Shown here: positions 17,571-25,061 of the stretch, piece by piece
How positions within the stretch are numbered: position 1 is the stretch's first letter
Layout of the letters: each line of letters opens with the position of its first letter
Source of the DNA: Acidovorax soli
GTDB lineage: Bacteria > Pseudomonadota > Gammaproteobacteria > Burkholderiales > Burkholderiaceae_C
Direction: 5' to 3'
Assembly (NCBI RefSeq): GCF_014207955.1
Contig: NZ_JACHLK010000002.1
Location: 744,001 to 808,000 of the forward strand
Length of the DNA: 64,000 nt
The notes under the pieces: generated by a model
The model's database searches: none
Told to the model about the DNA's origin: nothing
What the model saw: only the letters and a program-made list of their open reading frames with translations
Translations under genes and position numbers: made by a program

Positions 17571-17599
17571 AGGTTAGCCATCCGGCTCTTCGTTGTCAA
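17571..17599 (-). promoter_or_regulatory. marR-arsN1 promoter
   Basis: Minus-strand -35 TTGACA (17599-17594) is 17 bases from a -10-like TAACCT (17576-17571), about 32 bases before the marR start. A GTTG-N7-CAAC dyad (17593-17607) overlaps the -35 and may be the MarR site. Confidence 0.5.
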
Positions 17600-17637
17600 T
17601 AGCAACTACCTGCGCGAGCCGAGTAGCTGGTGGGGCG

Positions 17638-18351
17638 TCAGATCGACGCCTGGTTCACCCGTCGCATCAGCGCCTCGCCCGATTCCTTGCGCTCGCTGTA
17701 GCGATCCACCAGGTAAGGCGCCACATCGCGCGTGAGCAGGGTGAACTTCACGAGCTCTTCCATCACGTCCACGATGCGGTCGTAGTACGCCGAGGGCTTC
17801 ATGCGGTTGTCGTCGCCGAACTCCTGGAAGGCCTTGGCCACGGACGACTGGTTGGGGATGGTGAGCATGCGCATCCAGCGCCCGAGCACACGCATCTGGT
17901 TCACGGCGTTGAAGGACTGCGAGCCGCCGCAGACCTGCATGACTGCCAGCGTCTTGCCCTGTGTGGGGCGCACCGCGCCCTGGGCCAGCGGGATCCAGTC
18001 GATCTGGGTTTTCATGATGCCGGTCATGGCACCGTGGCGCTCGGGCGAGCACCAGACCATGCCCTCGGACCAGGCGGCCAGGGCGCGCAGTTCCACCACC
18101 TTGGGGTGCGTGTCCGGTGCACCATCGGCCAACGGCAGGCCCGTGGGGTCGAAGGTCTTCACCTCGGCGCCCAGGGCTTCGAGAATGCGCGCCGCCTCTT
18201 CGCTCGCCAGGCGGCTGAAGGAACGCTCGCGCAGCGAGCCGTAGAGCATGAGGATGCGCACCGGGTGGGTGGACACCAGCGGATTCGCCAGTCGGGAGGT
18301 ATCGGGCGACAGCAGCAGTTGGGGATCGATGTTGGGAACGTCAGGTTGCAT
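17638..18351 (-). CDS. arsH: Arsenical resistance flavoprotein ArsH
   Basis: A 237-residue NADPH-dependent FMN reductase of the ArsH type. The phosphate loop [12 protein letters not shown] (about 36-47), the segment [20 protein letters not shown] and [18 protein letters not shown] are family hallmarks. ArsH oxidises trivalent organoarsenicals such as methylarsenite. It is last in the arsR-arsC-arsC-arsH group. The start at ATG 18351 is preferred over an upstream TTG; the ribosome site is weak. Confidence 0.95.
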   Translation of the reverse strand: MQPDVPNIDPQLLLSPDTSRLANPLVSTHPVRILMLYGSLRERSFSRLASEEAARILEALGAEVKTFDPTGLPLADGAPDTHPKVVELRALAAWSEGMVWCSPERHGAMTGIMKTQIDWIPLAQGAVRPTQGKTLAVMQVCGGSQSFNAVNQMRVLGRWMRMLTIPNQSSVAKAFQEFGDDNRMKPSAYYDRIVDVMEELVKFTLLTRDVAPYLVDRYSERKESGEALMRRVNQASI

Positions 18352-18407
18352 GGAATGGGGCAAGGAACGGCAGCCGGGTTGTCCGAGAGGCGGAGATTGG
18401 GTGCGGA

Positions 18408-18902
18408 TCAGCTGTGCGCGATGCGGTTGAGTTGCACCTGCAGGTCGCTGTCGCTCATGTCGGCCAGTGGCAACTCCAGCATTTGGAGCATGCGGTAGCC
18501 GATGGCCTGGCGGGTGATTTCGAAGGCCTGGCGCTTGCCTTCCTCACCGCCCTGGGCATTGGAGGGATCGGGGTAGCCCCAGTGCATCTGGATGGGCGTG
18601 CCCGGCCAGTACGGGCACACCTCGTTGGCGGCGCTATCGCAGACCGTGATGACGATGCGCATCACGGGTGCGTCGGCGCCAGAGAACTCGTTCCAGCTCT
18701 TGCTGCGAAAGGCATCGGTCTTGACGCCCACGGCGGCCAGCGCCTCCAGCGCAAACGGGTTGATGCGGCCGCTGGGCGCGCTGCCGGCGCTGAACGCCCG
18801 AACGTCCAGGCCGCGGACTTTGGCCAGGTGGTTGAGCATGCCTTCGGCCAGCACGCTGCGGGCCGAGTTGTGGGTGCACAGGATGAGGATGTTGGTGGTC
18901 AT
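18408..18902 (-). CDS. arsC: Arsenate reductase, thioredoxin-type (LMW-PTP fold)
   Basis: A 164-residue ArsC of the low-molecular-weight tyrosine phosphatase fold: the P-loop LCTHNSARS with nucleophile Cys9, and later cysteines in [16 protein letters not shown], which form the disulfide cascade that couples arsenate reduction to thioredoxin. It is followed by arsH (56 bases) and preceded by a second, related arsC (43 bases). Confidence 0.94.
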   Translation of the reverse strand: MTTNILILCTHNSARSVLAEGMLNHLAKVRGLDVRAFSAGSAPSGRINPFALEALAAVGVKTDAFRSKSWNEFSGADAPVMRIVITVCDSAANEVCPYWPGTPIQMHWGYPDPSNAQGGEEGKRQAFEITRQAIGYRMLQMLELPLADMSDSDLQVQLNRIAHS

Positions 18903-18945
18903 GGTCGTGGTGCAACAGACAAGGGTTCGTGGCGATGGCGCCCGC

Positions 18946-19443
18946 TCAGGCGGTGCGACCGATGTCCTCGACCTGGCGCTTGATGGCCAGCGTGTCGAGC
19001 TTTTGAAGGGGCAGTGTCAGCAGCAACTCGATGCGCCGCTTGAGGATCAGCGCGGTGTCTCGGAAGGCGCGCTCCACTTCTTCATCCGAACCTTCCAAGG
19101 CGGAAGGGTCGGGCACACCCCAGTGGGCGCTCATGGGCTGGCCAGGCCAGATGGGGCAGACCTCGCCTGCGGCGTTGTCGCACACGGTGAACACGAAGTC
19201 CAGCGCGGGGGCGTCGGGCGCGGCGAATTCTTCCCAGTTCTTGCTGCGTGCATCCACCGCGGGCACATGCAGGCGCCCCAGCGTGGCCAGGGCCAGCGGA
19301 TTCACCGTGCCTGACGGGAAGCTGCCGGCGGAATAGCCCTTGAACCGCCCGCCGCCGAAGTGGTTCAGCAAGGCCTCGGCCAGGATGGAGCGCGCGGAGT
19401 TGTGGGTGCAGATGAACAGGACGTTGTAGATTTTTTCAGGCAT
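18946..19443 (-). CDS. arsC: Second arsenate reductase, thioredoxin-type (LMW-PTP fold)
   Basis: A 165-residue paralogue of the downstream ArsC. P-loop ICTHNSARS (nucleophile Cys12) and TVCDNAAGEVCPIWPG are present, so the enzyme looks active. It differs from its neighbour across most of the rest of the chain, indicating an old duplication or separate acquisition. GGAG lies upstream of ATG 19443, which was chosen because an in-frame extension has no similarity. It is the first gene of the arsC-arsC-arsH group behind an ArsR-type operator. Confidence 0.93.
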   Translation of the reverse strand: MPEKIYNVLFICTHNSARSILAEALLNHFGGGRFKGYSAGSFPSGTVNPLALATLGRLHVPAVDARSKNWEEFAAPDAPALDFVFTVCDNAAGEVCPIWPGQPMSAHWGVPDPSALEGSDEEVERAFRDTALILKRRIELLLTLPLQKLDTLAIKRQVEDIGRTA

Positions 19444-19486
19444 GGGGACTCCAGGGAGTGGTGTGCAACGAGATCGGAGATTTATT

Positions 19487-19510
19487 TTCAATAATTCATT
19501 AAATATTGAA
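19487..19510. promoter_or_regulatory. ArsR operator before arsC-arsC-arsH
   Basis: Inverted repeat with arms TTCAATA (19487-19493) and TATTGAA (19504-19510) around 10 AT-rich bases, 44 bases before the arsC start. The arms share TCAATA/TATTGA with the operator at 20425-20446, so the same repressor (gene at 19553-19942) probably binds both. Confidence 0.65.
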
Positions 19511-19552
19511 ATAATGACCGCAAAGCGACAGGCTGGGGTGTAGCCACGGCGA

Positions 19553-19942
19553 TCAAGCCGTGACGGCAGTCTTGGAGCGCTTCTTGGATACTGCAGGCAC
19601 TGACGTCGCCGCCGGCGCGCAACTCGCTTTGCCAGGCAGCTCGACGCACAGGTCAGGATTGCCCGCGCAGCATTCTTCAGTCAGGTAGCCGATCAGCTCC
19701 ACCATCAGCGCCAGGTTGGCCCGGTAGCGCTGGTAGCGGCCCTCCTGCTCCACGGTGAGCAAGGTGGCGTGCGTCATGCCCTTCAGGTGGAAGGACAGGT
19801 TGGTGGGCGGCACGTCCAGCGCGGCAGAGATCTCTCCGGCCACCATGCCTTCGGGCCCTTGCCGCACGAGCAGGCGGAACACGTCCAGGCGCACGGGCGA
19901 GGACAGCGATTCGAAGACGGAGGTGGCGGTTTCTTTTTGCAC
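19553..19942 (-). CDS. arsR: ArsR-family repressor (second, CC-x5-C type)
   Basis: A 129-residue repressor of another subtype than the one at 15175: ESLSSPVRLDVFRLLVRQG, recognition helix PPTNLSFHLKGMTHATLL, and a C-terminal arsenic site ECCAGNPDLC (Cys91, Cys92, Cys98), followed by an Ala/Lys tail. It lies between the glutaredoxin-type arsC and the two LMW arsC genes. The GTG at 19942 is chosen: no Shine-Dalgarno precedes it but a TATAGT -10 element ends six bases upstream, which suggests a leaderless start. A TTG at 19957 is the alternative. Confidence 0.9.
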   Translation of the reverse strand: MQKETATSVFESLSSPVRLDVFRLLVRQGPEGMVAGEISAALDVPPTNLSFHLKGMTHATLLTVEQEGRYQRYRANLALMVELIGYLTEECCAGNPDLCVELPGKASCAPAATSVPAVSKKRSKTAVTA

Positions 19943-19948
19943 AGGCTG

Positions 19949-19954
19949 ACTATA
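19949..19954 (-). promoter_or_regulatory. -10 element six bases before the arsR GTG
   Basis: TATAGT on the minus strand, one mismatch from consensus, ends six bases before the GTG start, so transcription would begin at or next to the start codon. No good -35 was found. Confidence 0.35.
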
Positions 19955-19988
19955 CAAGAATGGTTGAAATACGGCGTGACGGCCGGGA

Positions 19989-20420
19989 TCACACCACCCG
20001 ATTGCCCTGGGCGTCGATGACCAGTTCGCCGTCTTCCTTGGCGAACGGGCCGGGCAGCGGAGGCAGCAGGTCCAGCACCGCCTCGGAGGGGCGGCACAGC
20101 CGCGTCCTACCAGGCGCCACGACGATGGGGCGATTGATCAGGATGGGGTGGGCCATCATGGCGTCCAGCAATTGCGCGTCCGACAGCTCGGGGTTCTGCA
20201 GGCCCAGCTCGTCGTAGGGCGTGCCTTTTTGCCGCAGCACCGCTCGCACCGGAGTGCCCATGGCGGCGATCAGCTCCGTGAGTTTTTCACGGCTGGGAGG
20301 CGTCTTGAGGTATTCGACAACCGTGGGCTCGATGCCCGCGTGGCGGATCATCGCGAGCACGTTGCGTGAGGTTCCACAGGCCGGGTTGTGGAAGATGGTG
20401 TAGGCGATTGAGGCTTGCAT
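19989..20420 (-). CDS. arsC: Arsenate reductase, glutaredoxin-type
   Basis: A 143-residue ArsC of the glutathione/glutaredoxin-dependent class: catalytic IFHNPACGTSRN (Cys15), KTPPSREKLTELI, and the arsenate-binding ILINRPIVV followed by RTRLCRPSE. It is unrelated in fold to the two other ArsC proteins of this island. Divergent from arsB. The operator 20425-20446 begins five bases before its ATG, leaving no room for a Shine-Dalgarno site. Confidence 0.94.
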   Translation of the reverse strand: MQASIAYTIFHNPACGTSRNVLAMIRHAGIEPTVVEYLKTPPSREKLTELIAAMGTPVRAVLRQKGTPYDELGLQNPELSDAQLLDAMMAHPILINRPIVVAPGRTRLCRPSEAVLDLLPPLPGPFAKEDGELVIDAQGNRVV

Positions 20421-20424
20421 GAAC

Positions 20425-20446
20425 TCAATAATACAACTATTATTGA
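20425..20446. promoter_or_regulatory. ArsR operator with arsC -10 element
   Basis: A perfect inverted repeat, TCAATAAT-ACAACT-ATTATTGA, in the arsC/arsB divergent gap. The minus-strand -10 TATTAT (20433-20428) lies inside it, 16 bases from TTGAAT as -35. Transcription would start within one or two bases of the arsC ATG. The arms resemble those at 19487-19510. Confidence 0.75.
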
Positions 20447-20533
20447 AATATTCAAGTGCCGCATGCGCAGCCTGCCTTCGAGTCCTGCCGCTACCGGCCC
20501 TGTCCCTGAAACCCCTGTAGAAAGAGAGAACAG

Positions 20534-21820
20534 ATGCTCCTGGCTCTGTCGATATTCGTTGCCACCATCGCGCTGGTCATCTGGCAGCCGCGCGGCCTGG
20601 GCATTGGCTGGAGCGCCAGCGCGGGCGCTGCCGTGGCGCTGGCCACCGGGGTCGTGCACTGGGCCGACATCGCGGTAGTCTGGCAGATCGTTTGGAACGC
20701 CACGGCCGCCTTCATCGCCATCATCATCGTGAGCCTGCTGCTCGACGAGGCAGGCTTCTTCGAGTGGGCGGCATTGCATGTGGCGCGCTGGGGGCGCGGC
20801 AGCGGCCGCATGCTGTTCACGCTCATCGTGCTGCTGGGCGCAGCAGTTGCGGCGCTGTTCGCCAACGATGGCGCGGCGCTGATCCTCACCCCCATCGTGG
20901 TCGCGATGCTCGCGGCCCTGGGCTTTGGGCCGGGCGCCACGCTGGCCTTCGTGATGGCTGCGGGCTTCATTGCCGATGCGGCCAGCCTGCCGCTGGTGGT
21001 GTCCAACCTGGTGAACATCGTCTCGGCCGACTTCTTTCGCATCGGCTTCAACGGCTATGCAACCGTCATGGTGCCGGTGAACATGGCCTCGGTCGCGGCC
21101 TCGCTGGTGGTGCTGCTGCTGTTCTTTCGCAAGGACATTCCTGCCACCTACGACCCGGCCCAACTCAAAGCGCCGGCGGCAGCCATCCGCGATGCGGCCA
21201 CCTTCAAGACGGGGTGGGTGGTGCTGGCGCTGCTGCTCGTGGGCTTTTTCGGGCTGGAGCCACTGGGCGTGCCGGTGAGCGCCACGGCCGCTGCAGGCGC
21301 CCTGCTGCTGCTGGGCGTGGCTGCACGGGGCCACGTGATCAGCACGACCAAAGTGCTGCGTGGTGCGCCCTGGCAGATCGTGGTGTTCTCGCTGGGCATG
21401 TACCTGGTGGTCTATGGGCTGCGCAACCAGGGACTCACGGCCTACCTCAGCCAGTGGCTCAACGCCTTCGCGGGTTACGGCATCTGGGGCGCGGCCATGG
21501 GCACCGGGGTGTTGACGGCGCTGTTGTCGTCCCTCATGAACAACATGCCCACGGTGCTGGTGGGTGCGCTCTCCATCGATGCCTCCCAGGCCAGCGGCAC
21601 GGTGAAGGAGGCCATGGTCTACGCCAACATCATCGGCAGCGACCTGGGGCCCAAGATCACGCCCATCGGCTCGCTGGCCACGCTGCTGTGGCTGCACGTG
21701 CTCTCGAGCAAGGGCATCCGCATCGGCTGGGGCACGTACTTCCGGGTGGGGGTGGTGCTCACCGTGCCCGTGCTGCTGGTCACGCTCGCGGCGCTGGCGT
21801 TGCGGCTATCACTCCAATAG
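20534..21820 (+). CDS. arsB: Arsenite efflux pump ArsB
   Basis: A 428-residue inner-membrane protein with about 12 hydrophobic helices, of the ArsB/NhaD ion transporter superfamily. Family segments include [55 protein letters not shown] and a symmetric second-half [16 protein letters not shown]. It extrudes arsenite/antimonite, alone by proton motive force or with ArsA, which is not encoded here. GAGAG precedes the ATG. It is the only plus-strand ars gene, divergent from the glutaredoxin-type arsC, and ends at a strong hairpin. Confidence 0.96.
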   Translation: MLLALSIFVATIALVIWQPRGLGIGWSASAGAAVALATGVVHWADIAVVWQIVWNATAAFIAIIIVSLLLDEAGFFEWAALHVARWGRGSGRMLFTLIVLLGAAVAALFANDGAALILTPIVVAMLAALGFGPGATLAFVMAAGFIADAASLPLVVSNLVNIVSADFFRIGFNGYATVMVPVNMASVAASLVVLLLFFRKDIPATYDPAQLKAPAAAIRDAATFKTGWVVLALLLVGFFGLEPLGVPVSATAAAGALLLLGVAARGHVISTTKVLRGAPWQIVVFSLGMYLVVYGLRNQGLTAYLSQWLNAFAGYGIWGAAMGTGVLTALLSSLMNNMPTVLVGALSIDASQASGTVKEAMVYANIIGSDLGPKITPIGSLATLLWLHVLSSKGIRIGWGTYFRVGVVLTVPVLLVTLAALALRLSLQ

Positions 21821-21828
21821 ACCAGCGC

Positions 21829-21874
21829 AAAAAAAGAAGCGGGCCGGCCCCAGGCTGGGTGCCGGCCCGCTTTG
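21829..21874. terminator. Bidirectional rho-independent terminator after arsB
   Basis: A perfect 10-base stem GCGGGCCGGC (21839-21848) / GCCGGCCCGC (21861-21870) is followed by TTTGCT and preceded by a seven-A run. It can stop arsB transcription and that of the convergent cysteine-rich gene. Confidence 0.85.
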
Positions 21875-21897
21875 CTCACAGAGCTGGGTTCAGGCGA

Positions 21898-22029
21898 TCA
21901 ATCGCAGCAACCCAGCATGTGCAGGCAGCACTCGGCCAGCTCCGAGCAGCAGCCGGACTGGGCCATGGCCATGCCGGCCATGGACAGCAAGACTGCGGCC
22001 AGGCCGAATTTGAAAAGTGGTTTCTTCAT
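21898..22029 (-). CDS. Tiny exported cysteine-rich peptide
   Basis: A 43-residue product with a clear signal peptide (MKKPLFKFGLAAVLLSMAGMAMA, cut predicted after residue 23) and a mature part of only 20 residues containing three Cys-Cys pairs (27-28, 34-35, 41-42) and one His. AGGAG lies eight bases before the ATG. Such dense vicinal thiols would bind As(III), Cu(I) or Cd(II) in the periplasm. It is convergent with arsB and shares its terminator. No family was recognised; too short for most annotation pipelines. Confidence 0.7.
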   Translation of the reverse strand: MKKPLFKFGLAAVLLSMAGMAMAQSGCCSELAECCLHMLGCCD

Positions 22030-22081
22030 TGGGAAACTCCTGTTGGTCTTTGGATAAAAAGGAAAAAAATCCATCCAAACC

Positions 22082-22360
22082 TCAATCAGGCGGTATCCAT
22101 ACCGAGGTGCTCCAAGACGCCCACGGTTGGCCCGCGTCAACGGGTGGGCCTGATTTCTGCGGCACGTCACTCAACCGGGCGCGCGAGGCCGCCATCAGCG
22201 GCATGCCGCAGGGCTGGCAGCCGGGCATGGTGCAGGAAGCGCCGCCATCGCCGCAGTCGGCAATGCAGCAATGGTCGTAGGCCGACACGCTGGCCGCTAC
22301 CACCTGGGTCAGGAACACGCAGCCCAGCAGCAGCACGCAGATGGCAAGAAGTCTTCGCAC
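22082..22360 (-). CDS. Small exported cysteine-rich protein, unknown
   Basis: Read from GTG 22360, 22 bases after the lipoprotein gene, the 92-residue product has a signal sequence (about 1-23) and a segment with Cys31, 32, 36, 43, 48 and 51 (HCCIADCGDGGASC then MPGCQPCGMP). The following 40 residues are unstructured and Cys-free. It lies just upstream of the 43-residue Cys-rich gene, same strand. Likely periplasmic; metal or metalloid binding is an inference from Cys density. The start codon and ribosome site (GGGGT) are not strong. Confidence 0.5.
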   Translation of the reverse strand: MRRLLAICVLLLGCVFLTQVVAASVSAYDHCCIADCGDGGASCTMPGCQPCGMPLMAASRARLSDVPQKSGPPVDAGQPWASWSTSVWIPPD

Positions 22361-22382
22361 GGCTGAACTGTACCCCAGCAGC

Positions 22383-23057
22383 CTATTTGCCACTGCCGCC
22401 CTGCTCCACCACGGCCACGCGCCGGCGCAGGCGGGCGGCCGCCTCCTGGTCGCCTGCCGCCTCGGCGCGCTGCACCTGCAGCAGCAGCCAGGCCAGGAGC
22501 GGGCGGCGCCAGCCTTGGGCGGAGGCGGTGTCGGTCGCCGTGGCGATGGCAGCCGGGTCGGCCCGGCCGGCCTGCAGCAGCGCACCGGCAGCCACCAGGC
22601 GCGAGAGTGGGTCTTCGATGCCGGCCAGTGCGGCGCCGCCCGCCCCGGCGCCGGCCACGGCACGCTGGGCCGGCGGCAGCAGGGCTACTTCGGGCGCGGC
22701 CAGGGGCTTGCCGGCCAGGTAGTCGGCATAGGCACGTTCGGGTGCGGCGGCATCCTGGCGCAGGGCCTCGAAGGCGGTGCAGGGCTCTCCCACCAGGCTG
22801 GCCACCTGGGCAGCGCAGCGCAGCAGTTCCAGCCGGGCCAGCAGGTCTGGCCGGCCGGTGCGCGCCACCTCGGCGCGGGCGCGCTCCCATTCGAGCTTTT
22901 CCACGCGGGCGTTGCCGCTCAGATAGGCGTCGAGCGCCTTCTGGGAGGAGCCCTGGGCATTCATCTCCCACTCGGGCTCAGGCGGCTTGCTGGCGCAGCC
23001 GGCCAGCAGCACGCCCAATGCCAGCGTGGCCCACGTCGTGGTGATGTTCTTCTTCAT
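22383..23057 (-). CDS. Lipoprotein encoded with the MCE transport genes
   Basis: A 224-residue protein with a type II signal peptide ending LLAGC (Cys21). The mature part is helical and Ala/Leu/Arg-rich (KALDAYLSGNARVEKLEWERARAEVARTGR early on), reminiscent of TPR-like helical repeats but with no clear repeat unit. It overlaps the MCE gene by four bases (ATGA, 23054-23057), so it is co-translated and probably part of the same envelope system. It is not the usual PqiC/ABC-auxiliary lipoprotein by sequence. Confidence 0.75.
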   Translation of the reverse strand: MKKNITTTWATLALGVLLAGCASKPPEPEWEMNAQGSSQKALDAYLSGNARVEKLEWERARAEVARTGRPDLLARLELLRCAAQVASLVGEPCTAFEALRQDAAAPERAYADYLAGKPLAAPEVALLPPAQRAVAGAGAGGAALAGIEDPLSRLVAAGALLQAGRADPAAIATATDTASAQGWRRPLLAWLLLQVQRAEAAGDQEAAARLRRRVAVVEQGGSGK

Positions 23058-24088
23058 GGCAGCTTGATCTCCCGGTCGCGAGCAAACGGCCATTTGCGGT
23101 TGATCTCGGTGACCAGGCTGTCGATCTTGCGCAGGTTGCTTTCCACTTCGGCGCGCAGGGCGCCCAGGTCGGTGGTGGCCTCACGTGCGTTGGCGCCCAC
23201 GGCCTGGGCTTCGAGCAGCACGGCGTCCACCTTCTTGAGGCTCTCGCGCGTGTCGGCCAGCAGGCCGTTGACCTGGCCCACGGCGGCACGCAGCTCGGGC
23301 ACCAGGGCATCCTTGCCATTGCCGTCGGCACCGAAGACCTGGCGATCGGCGCGTGTGGCCAGGGTGTCCAGGCGCGCCAGCAGGGTGTTGGCGCGGTCCA
23401 GCGCGGTGGCGATCTTCTTCGCATCGTCCGCATTGCCCGTCAGCGCTCCCAGCATCCCGCCCGGCCCGTTCAGGCGCTCGGTCAGCTCGCGCACGTTGGC
23501 CAGCGTGCCGCCCAGCGCCGCATCCTGCGCGGTGAGGGCATTGAGGTTGCCCAGCAGCTCGCGCGCCGAAGCCATAAGCTGCGGGATCTCGGCCGTGGCA
23601 TCGCCGCGCAGCACGGGGCGCACGGCGCCGTCGGGCAGCGGCGGGTCGGTCAGGATGCCGCTGTAGGCCCGGATGTTGGTGCCGCCCACGATGCCGCGCA
23701 CCAGCGTGAACACGCTGGACTGGCGCAGCCAGTGCGCATCCTTGCTGGGCACCTCGACGGTGATGCGCGCGTTGCCGGCGTCGGCCAGTTCAATGCGCCG
23801 CACCCGGCCGATGGGAAAGCCCGAGAACGTCATGTCCATGCCCACCACCACGCCTTCGGAATCGTCGGCCGTGAGCACCAGGGTCTGCGTGGGCTCGAAC
23901 ACGCCGCGCGCATACATCAGGAACAGGCCCGAGCCGATGATGAGCGACAGCGTGAACATCAGCAGCGCCGCGGCCTTGATCTCCAGGTAGGCCACGGGGC
24001 GCAGCGTTTCCTGCGTGGAGCCGGCCTGGGTGGGCACATGCACGTGCGTGTGCGGCGGCGGTGCGGGTGGCGGGGTGCGTTCGGTCAT
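23054..24088 (-). CDS. MlaD/MCE-family lipid-binding protein
   Basis: A 344-residue protein with a Pro/His-rich cytoplasmic N-terminus (about 1-35), one membrane anchor (about 38-60, AALLMFTLSLIIGSGLFLMYA) and an MCE domain (about 68-155: VLTADDSEGVVVGMDMTFSGFPIGRVRRIEL, VRGIVGGTNI). The C-terminal half is a long coiled-coil region (about 170-330) as in tunnel-forming MCE proteins. It binds lipids in the periplasm for an MlaE-type permease, encoded 25 bases upstream. Confidence 0.9.
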   Translation of the reverse strand: MTERTPPPAPPPHTHVHVPTQAGSTQETLRPVAYLEIKAAALLMFTLSLIIGSGLFLMYARGVFEPTQTLVLTADDSEGVVVGMDMTFSGFPIGRVRRIELADAGNARITVEVPSKDAHWLRQSSVFTLVRGIVGGTNIRAYSGILTDPPLPDGAVRPVLRGDATAEIPQLMASARELLGNLNALTAQDAALGGTLANVRELTERLNGPGGMLGALTGNADDAKKIATALDRANTLLARLDTLATRADRQVFGADGNGKDALVPELRAAVGQVNGLLADTRESLKKVDAVLLEAQAVGANAREATTDLGALRAEVESNLRKIDSLVTEINRKWPFARDREIKLP

Positions 24089-24113
24089 GGTGGGTGGTGT
24101 TCTTTTTGGGGGA

Positions 24114-24923
24114 TCAGTAGTAGTTGCCCATCAGCGAGGCCACCTCGATCAGCAGCAGCACGGCGAACATGCGCGCCAGGCCCCCCAGTTCGGAGTCGGG
24201 CTGGGTGCTGCCCTCGGCGTCGTACAGGCCCGCCGCCATGGGGATCAGCGCCACGGTGAGGCTGAAGAACACCGTCTTGAGCGCGAACAGTGTGGTCACG
24301 CTGGGCGTGAACACGCGGCCGAACATGCGCGTATAGCCCTCGGCCTCGGCCAGGTTGAAGCCGTAGACGCCCAGGTAGCCCATGACCAGGGCCACCACGC
24401 AGCTGAGTGCAGCCAGCGTGATGCTGGCGAACACGCCGGCCACCACGCGCGGCAGCAGCTCCACGCGCACCGGGTCGGAGCCCTGGGCGCGCAGCTCGTC
24501 GAAGCGGCCTGACTGGCGCAGCAGGGCCAGTTGCGTGCCGTTGGGGATGGTGGCGCGCATGGCCACGAAGAGCGCGGCCGTGAGCGGGATCAGCTCCAGC
24601 ACCAGCACGCGGATCACCATCTCCATGGCATAGCGCGACAGGCCATAGCTCAGCGCCGTGACCACCACGATGCGCGTGAGCACCAGGCTGAGCAGCGCGG
24701 CCAGTACCGTGAAGCCCAGCAGCACGGGCGCAGTATCGAGGTACAGGTGGCGCGCCAGCGAGCGGCGCGTGCCGCGCCCATAGCTCGACGGCGAAAGCAC
24801 CAGCACCAGCACCACCGCCCCCAGGTAGAGGATGCGCCACCACGCCACGGCCCAGCGGCGCACCGTGCTCCAGGCACGATCGGGCAGGGACAGGCCGGGC
24901 AGACGGTTGATCATGCAGAACAT
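24114..24923 (-). CDS. MlaE-type lipid transporter permease
   Basis: A 269-residue inner-membrane permease of the MlaE/YrbE family: five to six hydrophobic helices, IVVVTALSYGLSRYAMEMVIRVLVLELIPL, and FALKTVFFSLTVALIPM with the conserved late helix. It is the first gene of the permease-MCE-lipoprotein unit. The expected ATPase (MlaF-like) is absent: only 25 bases separate it from the MCE gene. Start may be at 24923 or at the in-frame ATG 24914; neither has a clear ribosome site. Confidence 0.87.
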   Translation of the reverse strand: MFCMINRLPGLSLPDRAWSTVRRWAVAWWRILYLGAVVLVLVLSPSSYGRGTRRSLARHLYLDTAPVLLGFTVLAALLSLVLTRIVVVTALSYGLSRYAMEMVIRVLVLELIPLTAALFVAMRATIPNGTQLALLRQSGRFDELRAQGSDPVRVELLPRVVAGVFASITLAALSCVVALVMGYLGVYGFNLAEAEGYTRMFGRVFTPSVTTLFALKTVFFSLTVALIPMAAGLYDAEGSTQPDSELGGLARMFAVLLLIEVASLMGNYY

Positions 24924-24929
24924 GATAGC

Positions 24930-24950
24930 TTTGGTGAGGCCTTCACCAAA
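24930..24950. promoter_or_regulatory. Palindrome just before the MlaE-type gene
   Basis: Perfect 8-base arms TTTGGTGA (24930-24937) and TCACCAAA (24943-24950) around GGCCT, seven bases before the permease start. It may be a repressor operator of TetR/GntR size, or a leader hairpin. Confidence 0.5.
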
Positions 24951-25061
24951 GCCGATGGCCCGTGTAGTCCATCGGGCACTTGCAACGGATGCGGCTTATG
25001 CTGTATGGCTACTCAGCTATCCAATGCATAGCAGGCGATACATGCGCTCACAACACCCTGG

